Shown one piece after another: positions 32,444 through 39,549 of a stretch of DNA of 39,549 bases. Position numbers and translations under genes: made by a program. The DNA comes from Xenococcaceae cyanobacterium MO_188.B29 (GTDB lineage Bacteria; Cyanobacteriota; Cyanobacteriia; Cyanobacteriales; Xenococcaceae). The number at the start of each line of letters is the position of its first letter. Within the stretch, counting starts at the first letter, position 1. The stretch is from contig JASJDI010000014.1 in assembly GCA_030065155.1 (NCBI GenBank), positions 1 to 39,549 of the forward strand, written 5' to 3'. The notes under the pieces were generated by a model. It searched no databases, had not been told where the DNA came from, and was given only the letters and a program-made list of their open reading frames with translations.

Positions 32444-34237
32444 ATGGCAGATCGAGAGCAGCTTAGAATATTAATTGAAGAAGGTGTAGAGGTTTGGAAT
32501 GAGTGTAGGAATAATCATCCTGACAGCAACATTCACCTTATTTTCGCCAACCTCTCAGGAGCCTACCTCTCAGAAGCCAACCTCTTCGGAGCCGACCTCT
32601 CAGGAGCCTACCTCTTCGGAGCCGACCTCTCAGGAGCCTACCTCACAGGAGCCGACCTCTCAGGAGCCTACCTCTCAGGAGCCTACCTCTCAGAAGCCTA
32701 CCTCTCAGGAGCCTACCTCTCAGAAGCCAACCTCTCAGAAGCCAACCTCTCAGGAGCCTACCTCTCAGAAGCCAACCTCTCAGGAGCCGACCTCTCAGGA
32801 GCCTACCTCACAGGAGCCTACCTCTCAGGAGCCTACCTCTCAGAAGCCAACCTCTCAGGAGCCTACCTCACAGGAGCCTACCTCTCAGGAGCCTACCTCT
32901 CAGAAGCCAACCTCACAGGAGCCAACCTCACAGGAGCCAACCTCACAGGAGCCAACCTCTTCGGAGCCGACCTCTCAGAAGCCAACCTCACAGGATTCGA
33001 CCTCACAGGAGTCAACCTCTCAGAAGCCAACCTCTCAGGAGCCTACCTCTCAGAAGCCAACCTCACAGGATTCGACCTCACAGGAGTCAACCTCTCAAGA
33101 GCCAACCTCTCAGGAACTGACCTCTCAGGATTCGACCTCTCAGGAACTGACCTCTCAGAAGCCAACCTCTCAGGAACTGACCTCTCAGGATTCGACCTCT
33201 CAGGAACTGACCTCTCAGGAACTGACCTCTCAGAAGCCAACCTCTCAAGAGCCAACCTCTCAGGAGCCAACCTCTCAGGAGCCAACCTCTCTTTAGTTCA
33301 AGCTTTAAGGACTAACTTCAGTAATGCTATTCTTACTGGAGCGTGTATAGAAGATTGGCATATCAATAGTGAAACTAACTTTGAAGGGGTAATTTGTGAC
33401 AATATCTATTTGAAGAAAGATCAACAAGAACGGCGACCTTCTGACCCTAACAGAAACTTTGCTCCGGGAGATTTTGCCAAGCTAATTGAAAGGTCTATAG
33501 AAACTGTAGATTTGATATTCAACGAGGGAATTGATTGGAAAGCATTCTTATCCTCATATCAAGACATACAAGTTCAGTATGGCGACCAGAATGTATCTAT
33601 CCAAGCTATAGAAAAGAAAAGTGATGATGCATTTGTTATTCGCTTGACTGTGCCTCCTGAAGCAGATAAAGCTGATATAGAGAGTAAGGTAAAGCAGTCA
33701 TATAAGACTAATCTCAGAGTACTAGAAGCTCGGTATCGTGTACAGTTGGAAGCTAAAGATGAGCAGATAGCTATTTATCGTCAGCACAATACAGACTTAT
33801 TGGATATTATCAGACTAAAGGCTAGTCAACCTATTCAAAATATTATTGATGTAACAAATACGGTAGAAAGTAATTCTATGTCAGATAATTTTAACAACAA
33901 TCTACAAGGAGCTAACATTGCCAACTTTGCTAACCAAGTTAAAGATAATGCTCGCCAGCAAGCTAACCAATACAACTACTCCTCAGAACAAAAACAAACT
34001 CTAGCTGAAGCAGCAGAAGAAATACAGAAGCTAATACAGCAGCTAGAGAGAACCAATCCTACTGCTACTGAAGCTGACAAGATAACCCACATTAATTATG
34101 AAACTACTCCTAAGTTCAAACGTAGAGTAGTTGCTGCATTAAAAGCTGCTGGTGATACTGCTATTGAAGAGTTCCTACAAAGACCTTCTGTGAAAGTTGT
34201 GGCATCAGGTATTAAAGCTTGGATGTTATCAGATTAG
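32444..34237 (+). CDS. Pentapeptide-repeat protein with cyanobacterial C-terminal domains
   Basis: A 597-residue protein in three parts. Residues 1-34 form a short helical N-terminus ([20 protein letters not shown]). Residues 35-284 are 50 uninterrupted pentapeptides of the A-[N/Y/D]-L-[S/T]-[G/E] type, which should fold as a right-handed four-sided beta helix. Residues about 318-470 form a mixed alpha/beta and coiled-coil segment ([20 protein letters not shown], then [20 protein letters not shown]). The end ([20 protein letters not shown] to [14 protein letters not shown]) resembles a tail shared by several cyanobacterial pentapeptide proteins. No signal peptide is seen. The molecular role is unknown; some pentapeptide proteins mimic DNA. 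The repeat DNA is highly uniform, and the gene is flanked by FMN reductase duplicates. Confidence 0.88.
   Translation: MADREQLRILIEEGVEVWNECRNNHPDSNIHLIFANLSGAYLSEANLFGADLSGAYLFGADLSGAYLTGADLSGAYLSGAYLSEAYLSGAYLSEANLSEANLSGAYLSEANLSGADLSGAYLTGAYLSGAYLSEANLSGAYLTGAYLSGAYLSEANLTGANLTGANLTGANLFGADLSEANLTGFDLTGVNLSEANLSGAYLSEANLTGFDLTGVNLSRANLSGTDLSGFDLSGTDLSEANLSGTDLSGFDLSGTDLSGTDLSEANLSRANLSGANLSGANLSLVQALRTNFSNAILTGACIEDWHINSETNFEGVICDNIYLKKDQQERRPSDPNRNFAPGDFAKLIERSIETVDLIFNEGIDWKAFLSSYQDIQVQYGDQNVSIQAIEKKSDDAFVIRLTVPPEADKADIESKVKQSYKTNLRVLEARYRVQLEAKDEQIAIYRQHNTDLLDIIRLKASQPIQNIIDVTNTVESNSMSDNFNNNLQGANIANFANQVKDNARQQANQYNYSSEQKQTLAEAAEEIQKLIQQLERTNPTATEADKITHINYETTPKFKRRVVAALKAAGDTAIEEFLQRPSVKVVASGIKAWMLSD
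32546..33295 (+). repeat. 15-bp tandem repeat array, 50 units
   Basis: The unit is close to GCCTACCTCTCAGGA, with variants ending GAAGCC, ACAGGA or TTCGGA. The DNA is nearly uniform, and the copies use the same codons for the same residues. Because the period is a multiple of three and the unit lacks stop codons in any frame, long spurious ORFs appear in other frames and on the other strand. Confidence 0.95.
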
Positions 34238-34337
34238 TCATCAAATGTATTCCCTATCTTTTTAGTGAAGCTTATTACTCATTACTTATTACTTAATTTT
34301 TTAAGTAACCTATACGAAACAGATTTAGGATTAGAAG

Positions 34338-34880
34338 CTATGAAGCTCTGAGTTTACGAGTATTTTCCACTAAACTTTCAGCAAATCGATCAAATCTTTG
34401 GGATAGTTTCTCATCTAGAAGTTTTCCTTCCTTATCGAAAGCCTTCCAAGCTTGTCCTACAGCAACTTGTTCGGGAATAACCCACCCATGCACCCAGCGT
34501 ATAATAATTCTGAGATCGTTAAGAGCGTTGCTGTTAGATTGACCACCAAGAACACTAATTAACCCTGCAACCTTATCAGATAGGTGTTCAAAACTCATTA
34601 AATCCAGAGCATTCTTCATTACACCACTCACGCTACCATGATATTCTGGCGTAGCTAAAATTAATCCATCTGCTGCTTTGACTGTATTTCTCAACTTTTC
34701 TACATCAGGATAATCAGGATAGTCGTCGCCACCATCACAGAAAGGCAAATTCATCTTGCGTAAATCAAGAATTTCTACCTCTGCACCTAATGCTTCTACT
34801 CTGCTTGCTGCTGCTTCTAAGGCTCTGAAACTATAGGACCCGTCACGAAGACTACCATTAATACCAACTATTTTAACCAT
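34338..34880 (-). CDS. NADPH-dependent FMN reductase family protein
   Basis: A 180-residue flavodoxin-like oxidoreductase. The FMN phosphate loop is GINGSLRDGSYSFRAL (about 6-21), and the second cofactor loop is ATPEYHGSVSGVMKNALDLM (about 76-95). GLISVLGGQSNSNALNDLRI follows, as in chromate, quinone and azo reductases of this family. These enzymes reduce flavins, quinones or metal ions with NAD(P)H and help in oxidative or toxic stress. The C-terminal 45 residues (IPEQVAVGQAWKAFDKEGKL) are duplicated 2.2 kb away in a truncated copy. No operon partner is evident. Confidence 0.87.
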   Translation of the reverse strand: MVKIVGINGSLRDGSYSFRALEAAASRVEALGAEVEILDLRKMNLPFCDGGDDYPDYPDVEKLRNTVKAADGLILATPEYHGSVSGVMKNALDLMSFEHLSDKVAGLISVLGGQSNSNALNDLRIIIRWVHGWVIPEQVAVGQAWKAFDKEGKLLDEKLSQRFDRFAESLVENTRKLRAS

Positions 34881-35140
34881 GTCTTTTACTCTAATTATGT
34901 TTGTTGAGTATAGAGATTAAGAATGTTTCTTGAAATAACTCATACTCGTTATGATTACGTATAATATAGCGAAAAATTTTTCTCTCTGTCAACTCACAAC
35001 CTGAACGTCAATTCCTTGTTGTTGAGCAAGAGATCGAAGTTTCCCAAGCTCAAACAGAAAACCACATAAGTAATTTGTATATATTAAAAAATGGCACTAT
35101 ATATGATACCATTATAGAATATTTAAAAATAAGCTACTAA
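34881..35140. other. Intergenic spacer with a possible coding fragment
   Basis: The minus strand at about 34990-35075 reads LCGFLFELGKLRSLAQQQGI then DVQVVS and a stop, with no start codon, and could be the end of a decayed gene. The plus strand must contain the promoter of the PIN toxin gene, although no clear ribosome binding site precedes its GTG. Confidence 0.25.
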
Positions 35141-35560
35141 GTGAGTATCCGAATAGTTATTGATACTAATGTGTTAGTTGGAGCATTAATAGGTAAAAAA
35201 TATAGTGCCAATCGGAGAATAATAGAACTATGTTTGAAAGGAAAATTTCAGCCACTGATTAACTATACTTTATTTGCAGAATATGAAGAGGTTATTAATA
35301 GAAAAGAAATTTTGAGTAAGTGTAAACGTTCTCCAGAAGAAATTAATATATTATTTGATGGTTTCTTAAGTACTTGTGATTTCATAAAAATATACTATCT
35401 ATGGAGACCAAACTTAAAAGATGAAGATGATAATTATTTAATCGAATTAGCCGTGGCTGGAAATGCAGAAATACTGGTTACACATAACCTCAAAGATTTT
35501 GCTAAGGCACAATTAAAATTTCCTCAATTACAAATCAAAGCACCAAAAGAGATTATTTAA
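35141..35560 (+). CDS. PIN domain toxin (TIGR00305-like)
   Basis: A 139-residue PIN-fold RNase and probable toxin. Acidic active-site residues appear in IVIDTNVLVGALIGKKYSAN (Asp8), YEEVINRKEIL (Glu) and the C-terminal DEDDNYLIELAVAGNAEILV with LVTHNLKDF. These match the putative toxin component of the PIN family TIGR00305. The start is GTG at 35141. The antitoxin gene begins 1 bp after the stop codon, so translation is likely coupled. The toxin-first order is less common but occurs in this family. Confidence 0.85.
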   Translation: MSIRIVIDTNVLVGALIGKKYSANRRIIELCLKGKFQPLINYTLFAEYEEVINRKEILSKCKRSPEEINILFDGFLSTCDFIKIYYLWRPNLKDEDDNYLIELAVAGNAEILVTHNLKDFAKAQLKFPQLQIKAPKEII

Positions 35561-35561
35561 C

Positions 35562-35786
35562 ATGAGTACATTGCATTTAAGAATACCCGATGAAAAACAT
35601 CAAAGACTTAAAGAACTAGCTAAAGCCAAAAATATTAGTGTTAATAAATTGATGGAAGAATTAGCAACAATGGCATTGGCTGAATATGATATTGAAACAA
35701 GATTTAAAGTTAGAGCTAGTAGAGGCTCAAAAGAAAAAGCATTAGAAGTTTTAGAGAAATTGAAAGAAGATTATCAAGATAAATAA
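35562..35786 (+). CDS. Ribbon-helix-helix antitoxin (HicB/Arc-like)
   Basis: A 74-residue partner of the PIN toxin. The N-terminal MSTLHLRIPDEKHQRLKELA KAKNISVNKLMEELATMAL is a ribbon-helix-helix DNA-binding motif, with the beta strand first. The C-terminal part (ETRFKVRASRGSKEKALEVL) would bind and block the toxin. It probably also represses the pair by binding its promoter. It lies directly behind the toxin gene. Confidence 0.8.
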   Translation: MSTLHLRIPDEKHQRLKELAKAKNISVNKLMEELATMALAEYDIETRFKVRASRGSKEKALEVLEKLKEDYQDK

Positions 35787-35851
35787 TATTACGAATCTGG
35801 TAAGGTGAGCAAAATTGGTTTTCAAGCAGGACTATTTCATTCTCGCGCATC

Positions 35852-35931
35852 CAGAGAATTTATTCTCTGTTTAAGTATATTAAGTCCGTTTAAACGGACT
35901 TGTCATTTAAGCCAAGAAATTCATTTCTTGG
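35852..35931. repeat. Triple-hairpin intergenic repeat
   Basis: Three near-perfect palindromes follow one another within 80 bp: CAGAGAAT/ATTCTCTG (35852-35859 and 35862-35869), AAGTCCGTTTAAACGGACTT (35882-35901) and CCAAGAAAT/ATTTCTTGG (35912-35920 and 35923-35931). They sit between converging genes and may end both transcripts, but the array looks like a dispersed multi-hairpin repeat rather than an ordinary terminator. Confidence 0.7.
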
Positions 35932-35955
35932 TAGATTATCGTCTTCGATCTGCTA

Positions 35956-36612
35956 TTAATTAGTATTTTGTGCCAATAATGACCAAAGTTGCCCATTATT
36001 AAAATCAGCAAGAGTCATAATTGCTCCTGCTTGTAGTAATGTTTCTGAATTATAAGTAGAAGTAACACCAATAGTATATATTCCCGCAGCGACAGCAGAG
36101 TGAATACCTGTAGTAGAATCTTCAAAAGCGATCGCATTTTGGCTATCTACTCCTAAAAGATTTAATGCCATTTGATAGGGTGCGGGGTCTGGTTTTCCTA
36201 GGGGTGCATCTTCCGCTAAAATCACTGTGGGGAATGTAGTAGTTAGGTTTAAAACTTCTAAAGTGTGGATAGCATTATTACGGGGTGCATTAGTAACTAC
36301 AGCTTGTTTGAGTCCATTTTGTTTAATCCATTGAAGTAGTTTGGCTAAACCTGGCGTTGGGGATAAAGTTTGTGCTAATTCTCGGTAACGCTTTTCCTTA
36401 GTTTCTGTAAATTGTAATACTTCCTCAACAGATAATTGAGGCAAAATATCTCTAAGTATCTCTTCATTTACTTTTCCAGAGACACGTTGTTGATAAAAAG
36501 TAAGATCTATCTGTAAACCATATTCTGCTAATGTCTTTTGCCAGATAGCAAAATGTAAAGTATCGGTATTGGCTAAAGTGCCGTCAAGGTCAAATAAAAT
36601 AGCAGCAAGCAT
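35956..36612 (-). CDS. HAD-IA hydrolase, beta-phosphoglucomutase-like
   Basis: A 218-residue phosphatase or phosphomutase. Motif I is ILFDLDGTLANTDTLHFAIW (DLDGT at about 8-12, with the nucleophile Asp and acid/base Asp). Motif II is VVTNAPRNN, motif III Lys in LGKPDPAPY and motif IV IAFEDSTTGIHSAVAAG. A helical cap (about 15-85) places it in subfamily IA with beta-phosphoglucomutase and phosphoglycolate phosphatase relatives. Substrate choice depends on cap residues that I cannot interpret with confidence. It is monocistronic and divergent from the M42 peptidase gene. Confidence 0.87.
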   Translation of the reverse strand: MLAAILFDLDGTLANTDTLHFAIWQKTLAEYGLQIDLTFYQQRVSGKVNEEILRDILPQLSVEEVLQFTETKEKRYRELAQTLSPTPGLAKLLQWIKQNGLKQAVVTNAPRNNAIHTLEVLNLTTTFPTVILAEDAPLGKPDPAPYQMALNLLGVDSQNAIAFEDSTTGIHSAVAAGIYTIGVTSTYNSETLLQAGAIMTLADFNNGQLWSLLAQNTN

Positions 36613-36689
36613 AAAACCTATTTTGAATTAGGAGGTAACATATTCACTAATTACTATATCTATCTCTGTTGTTATAGCAATCCTAAATC

Positions 36690-37757
36690 ATGAACTTGAA
36701 TGGCGATAAAGCTTTATTTGAATACGAATATTTATTTACGACGATCGAAAAATTGATCATGCACCATTCTCCTAGTGGAGTGGAAGGAGAAATAGACAAG
36801 TTTTTACTCGAATATTGTCAAGCTTTAGGAGTAGAAACCTGGCAAGATCGAGCAGGTAATATTATTATTAAGATTCCTGGTTTAGATTCTACCAGAGCGA
36901 TCGCCATTACAGGGCATAAAGATGAAATTGGCGCGATCGTCAAATCTATCGATGAACAAGGATGCTTGCAAGTACGGAAATTAGGTGGTTCTTTCCCCTG
37001 GGTATATGGAGAAGGAGTAGTAGATATCTTAGGGGATAAAGAAACAATAAGTGGTATTCTTTGTTTTGGTTCCCGTCATGTTTCCCATGAATCACCACAA
37101 AAAGCGCAACAACAAGATGAACCGCTTCTGTGGGAAGATGCCTGGGTAGAAACTAAATATAGCTTGGAAGAACTAACCTCAGCAGGAATACGCCCTGGTA
37201 GTAGAGTAGTAGTAGGCAAACATCGCAAAAAACCAATTCGTCTGAAAGACTATATTGCTGGTTATACCCTAGATAACAAAGCTTCGGTGGCAATTTTACT
37301 GTCATTAGCCAAATATGTAAAACAACCAGTAGTAGATGTATATCTAGTTGCTTCAGCTAAAGAAGAAGTAGGGGCAATTGGGGCATTATTCTTTACTCAA
37401 AATAAATCTTTAGATGCTCTAATCGCTCTAGAAATTTGTCCACTCTCTTCAGAATATCCGATTCAAGAAGGAGAAATTCCTGTTTTGTTATCTCAAGACG
37501 GTTACGGCATTTATGATGAAGATTTAAATGCTAATTTAGCTAAAGCAGCCAATGAAGCCCAAGTTCCTTTACAATTTGCTGCTATTACTGGTTTTGGCAG
37601 CGATGCTTCTATTGCCATGAAATTTGGTCATGTTTCTCGTGCTGCTTGTTTGGGTTTTCCCACCGCAAATACTCATGGTTACGAAATTGCTCATCTAGGC
37701 GCGATCGCTAATTGTATCAAGATTCTCTCAACCTATTGTACTGCAGAATTTGAATAA
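36690..37757 (+). CDS. M42 family metallopeptidase
   Basis: A 355-residue dinuclear metal aminopeptidase of the glutamyl aminopeptidase/endoglucanase-M type. Metal ligands and active-site residues are recognisable in IAITGHKDEIGAIVKSIDEQ (His, Asp), DYIAGYTLDNKASVAILLSL (Asp), VASAKEEVGAIGALFF (the Glu-Glu pair), ALEICPLSSEYP (in place of the usual Asp ligand) and ANTHGYEIAHLGAI (final His). It probably trims peptides in the cytoplasm. The start is ATG at 36690. A palindrome followed by a T-run lies about 60 bp after the stop. Confidence 0.87.
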   Translation: MNLNGDKALFEYEYLFTTIEKLIMHHSPSGVEGEIDKFLLEYCQALGVETWQDRAGNIIIKIPGLDSTRAIAITGHKDEIGAIVKSIDEQGCLQVRKLGGSFPWVYGEGVVDILGDKETISGILCFGSRHVSHESPQKAQQQDEPLLWEDAWVETKYSLEELTSAGIRPGSRVVVGKHRKKPIRLKDYIAGYTLDNKASVAILLSLAKYVKQPVVDVYLVASAKEEVGAIGALFFTQNKSLDALIALEICPLSSEYPIQEGEIPVLLSQDGYGIYDEDLNANLAKAANEAQVPLQFAAITGFGSDASIAMKFGHVSRAACLGFPTANTHGYEIAHLGAIANCIKILSTYCTAEFE

Positions 37758-37815
37758 ACCGCTTTTTACAGCCGTTTTCAGTTGAATAGACTACGTTTTT
37801 AATTAGTTGGTTCGT

Positions 37816-37845
37816 AGCTAATAGCTATTAGCTCTTAGCTTTTTT
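37816..37845 (+). terminator. Probable terminator after the M42 peptidase gene
   Basis: AGCTAATAGCTATTAGCT (37816-37833) is a perfect 18-bp palindrome followed by CTTAGCTTTTTT. The TTAGC/GCTAA words allow alternative pairings. It lies in the 237-bp spacer before purM; nothing else was recognised there. Confidence 0.5.
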
Positions 37846-37994
37846 ACTATTGTGGTCTACTTATTTGAAAAGCACAGTAAGAAAAAATTCTAGACCCCAC
37901 ACAGCCTAAGCTATAATCAGTTGGCAGTTAGGGAGATTTTCTAATAACTTCTAACTGTTTCTTTGTCATTACATTTGTTCAAGCAAAATCACAG

Positions 37995-39017
37995 ATGGAC
38001 TATAAACAAGCTGGTGTTGATATAGAAGCGGGACGTTCCTTTGTGGAGAAGATTAAACGGGACGTGCAAAGTACTTATCGTCCTGAAGTATTAGGAGGAC
38101 TAGGAGGCTTTGGAGGCTGTTTTCAGTTACCATCTGGATATAAAGAACCAGTTTTAGTTTCAGGTACAGATGGAGTAGGCACTAAACTTAAAATTGCCCA
38201 AGAACTCGATCGCCATGATACAGTAGGTATTGATTTAGTGGCAATGTGTGTAAATGATATTCTTACTTCTTCGGCAGAACCACTATTTTTTTTGGATTAT
38301 TTAGCTACAGGTAAACTAAAACCGCAACAATTAGCAGAAGTGGTTCAAGGTATTGGAGAAGGATGTCGTCAAAGTGGTTGCGCTCTTTTGGGGGGAGAAA
38401 CTGCCGAGATGCCTGGTTTTTATCAATTAGGGGAATACGACATCGCTGGTTTTTGTGTTGGGATAGTGGAAAAAAGTAAATTACTCGATGGTTCACAAGT
38501 ACAAGTCGGAGATGTGGCTATTGGTTTAGCTAGTTCCGGAGTTCATAGTAATGGTTTTAGTTTAGTTAGAAAGATTATCGAAACCAATAATTTAGCTTGG
38601 AGCGATCGACCTAAAATATTAGCAGGTAAAACTCTAGGGGAAGTTTTGCTTACTCCTACCCAAATCTATGTCAAACCTATTCTAGAAGCTTTAAAAACAG
38701 ACATAGATATTCATGGTATGGCACATATTACTGGTGGTGGTTTGCCAGAAAATCTGCCTCGTTGTTTAGGTCAAGGTAAGTCTATTAAAGTTAATCTCGA
38801 TAGTTGGTCAGTTTTGCCTATTTTCCAATGGTTAGCAGAAACAGGAAAGGTAAATTCTGATGCTATGCTAGAAACTTTTAATATGGGTATTGGATTTGTG
38901 GTTATAGTATCTCCAGAACAAGCGGAGTCTACTATTAACTGGTTTGAATCTCAAAAAATTGCTGCTTACTCGATCGGTGTGGTGGCAGAAGGAGATGGTA
39001 GTCTAATCTTAGCGTAG
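37995..39017 (+). CDS. purM: Phosphoribosylformylglycinamidine cyclo-ligase (AIR synthetase)
   Basis: This enzyme closes the imidazole ring in purine synthesis (FGAM + ATP to AIR). It has 340 residues, the normal length. Conserved segments are [40 protein letters not shown] (ATP/Mg site), [59 protein letters not shown], and [18 protein letters not shown]. The ATG at 37995 starts a complete PurM N-terminus. No purine operon partner lies adjacent, which is usual in cyanobacteria where pur genes are scattered. Confidence 0.96.
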   Translation: MDYKQAGVDIEAGRSFVEKIKRDVQSTYRPEVLGGLGGFGGCFQLPSGYKEPVLVSGTDGVGTKLKIAQELDRHDTVGIDLVAMCVNDILTSSAEPLFFLDYLATGKLKPQQLAEVVQGIGEGCRQSGCALLGGETAEMPGFYQLGEYDIAGFCVGIVEKSKLLDGSQVQVGDVAIGLASSGVHSNGFSLVRKIIETNNLAWSDRPKILAGKTLGEVLLTPTQIYVKPILEALKTDIDIHGMAHITGGGLPENLPRCLGQGKSIKVNLDSWSVLPIFQWLAETGKVNSDAMLETFNMGIGFVVIVSPEQAESTINWFESQKIAAYSIGVVAEGDGSLILA

Positions 39018-39031
39018 AGATATTATCTTTC

Positions 39032-39065
39032 CCTAGCTGATTTGAGAGATTTTGAGGCAGCTAGG
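39032..39065. terminator. Inverted repeat between purM and a small convergent gene
   Basis: CCTAGCTG (39032-39039) pairs with CAGCTAGG (39058-39065) over an 18-base loop between two converging genes. On the minus strand no T-run follows, and on the plus strand AAAAGATATTT follows, so intrinsic termination would be weak. Confidence 0.35.
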
Positions 39066-39074
39066 AAAAGATAT

Positions 39075-39299
39075 TTAACCAACAAAAAACTTATTATCTA
39101 AAATTGCTATTGCTGTCTCGGTATCTAAAACTGCTTCAGGTATTCTATCTACTTTTATCAGCCACGTACCTGTTTCTTGTTCTTCCAGCAGCCATAGTTT
39201 TTTATTTTTGGCTATGCCCTCTATTATCCATCTCTGGCAGAAGTCTTCGATTACATAAAGTCCTGCTTTTTTTGCTTTGTCTACCAATATGTTTTTCAT
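39075..39299 (-). CDS. Small hypothetical protein
   Basis: A 74-residue protein that I do not recognise by name. It is soluble and mixed alpha/beta, reading MKNILVDKAKKAGLYVIEDF, then WIIEGIAKNKKLWLLEEQET and TWLIKVDRIPEAVLDTETAI near the end. The composition is protein-like with no membrane helix, unlike the hydrophobic frame on the opposite strand. An inverted repeat TTGAGAATAAATT/AATTTATTCTCAA (39331-39343 and 39362-39374) lies 30 bp upstream and might be an operator or the end of a neighbouring element. Function unknown. Confidence 0.55.
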   Translation of the reverse strand: MKNILVDKAKKAGLYVIEDFCQRWIIEGIAKNKKLWLLEEQETGTWLIKVDRIPEAVLDTETAIAILDNKFFVG

Positions 39300-39330
39300 A
39301 TTAACTAATACTTCTCTTACAACTTATTCA

Positions 39331-39374
39331 TTGAGAATAAATTGTTGATTTTTAGATGAAAAATTTATTCTCAA
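39331..39374. promoter_or_regulatory. 13-bp inverted repeat upstream of the small hypothetical gene
   Basis: TTGAGAATAAATT and AATTTATTCTCAA are perfect inverses separated by 18 bp. They lie just upstream of the ATG at 39297-39299 on the minus strand. A regulatory role is inferred from position; it could instead be a stem-loop in the leader. Confidence 0.3.
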
Positions 39375-39444
39375 AAATTTATCGGTCAACAACTCAAATT
39401 ATAAATATTAGATATTTTGTTTAAAAAGACTCTTTGACGCTTTA

Positions 39445-39549
39445 GAGGATGTCTGAAAAGTATGAGATTATGCCAGTCTTCTTAACATAAGACGAATCAT
39501 AGCAACTCGAATCATAGTTTCAGAAGTTGCGGGTAAAACTTCGTAATCC
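39445..39549 (-). mobile_element. IS5-like insertion sequence end, cut by window edge
   Basis: The C-terminus of a transposase (minus strand) ends at 39468, and the likely terminal inverted repeat GAGGATGTCTGAAAAG is at 39445-39460. The word GAGGATGTCTGAAAAG followed by a transposase end is typical of cyanobacterial IS5-group elements. The other end and most of the element lie outside the window. Confidence 0.6.
39468..39549 (-). CDS. Transposase C-terminus, partial
   Basis: The last 26 codons are visible: DYEVLPATSETMIRVAMIRL then MLRRLA and a TAA at 39468-39470. The pattern DYE-LP-TSE-MI--AMIRLMLRRLA is the C-terminal end of IS5-family (ISL2/IS1031-like) transposases as I recall them. Whether the full gene is intact cannot be seen. 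Confidence 0.65.
   Translation of the reverse strand, partial: DYEVLPATSETMIRVAMIRLMLRRLA

Noticed and set aside
32499..33296. Long alternative frame rich in EPTSQ repeats, and a minus-strand PERLA-repeat frame
   Set aside because: The 15-bp period has no stop in several frames, so all look open. Only the pentapeptide frame has flanking non-repeat domains and a recognisable fold.
39104..39304. Hydrophobic 66-residue plus-strand frame
   Set aside because: It is antisense to the 39075-39299 gene; its Leu-rich composition is the reverse complement of a charged protein.

Overview
This window looks like chromosomal DNA from a low-GC cyanobacterium. The octamer GCGATCGC (the HIP1 repeat of cyanobacterial genomes) is scattered through genes and spacers. 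Several genes are cyanobacterial in type: a tail-extended DnaK beside a DnaJ, a biliverdin reductase, a plant-type [2Fe-2S] ferredoxin, DUF3747, DUF2605, DUF2973 and DUF4330 proteins, and a cyanobacteriochrome-like GAF protein. Species is not assigned; a unicellular or colonial chroococcalean or pleurocapsalean strain is only an inference. No rRNA, tRNA or CRISPR array was recognised.

Layout. 1-3.2 kb: dnaJ (cut by the window edge) behind a dnaK3-like gene, minus strand. 3.5-7.4 kb: a secreted DUF3747 protein, a membrane-associated GTPase and two tandem TM2-domain paralogues. 7.4-10.6 kb: a minus-strand operon of three glycosyltransferase-like genes plus a small membrane protein. 10.7-18.3 kb: a MITE-like element, small membrane proteins, a site-2 protease with CBS domains, a frameshifted gene remnant, a TSUP permease, a family-10-like glycoside hydrolase, a GNAT acetyltransferase, an unusual XRE-HTH/ClpC-N-domain fusion behind a large nested dyad, and a DUF4330 protein. 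18.4-26.8 kb: speA, a stand-alone GAF protein with both cysteines of DXCF cyanobacteriochromes, aroQ with a 45-codon gene upstream, thrS, the DUF2605/DUF2973 pair, a gamma-glutamylcyclotransferase-like protein, a thioesterase and ferredoxin. 27.3-31.6 kb: bvdR, an FMN alpha-hydroxyacid oxidase, a DUF433/DUF5615 toxin-antitoxin pair and a MATE transporter. 31.6-35.8 kb is an accessory patch: hicB with a broken hicA, a truncated duplicate of an FMN reductase gene, a pentapeptide-repeat gene with 50 nearly uniform repeats, the intact FMN reductase, and a PIN/antitoxin pair. 36-39.5 kb: a HAD phosphatase, an M42 peptidase, purM, a small hypothetical gene and the end of an insertion sequence.

Most core genes are independent housekeeping functions: protein folding, polyamine, shikimate and purine synthesis, tRNA charging and electron transfer. 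The best leads for something little described are the HTH-ClpC-N fusion with its 56-bp dyad (16313-17049), the minimal two-cysteine GAF photoreceptor candidate (20719-21213), the pentapeptide gene bracketed by copies of an FMN reductase end (32139-34880), and the repeat-built DnaK3 tail.
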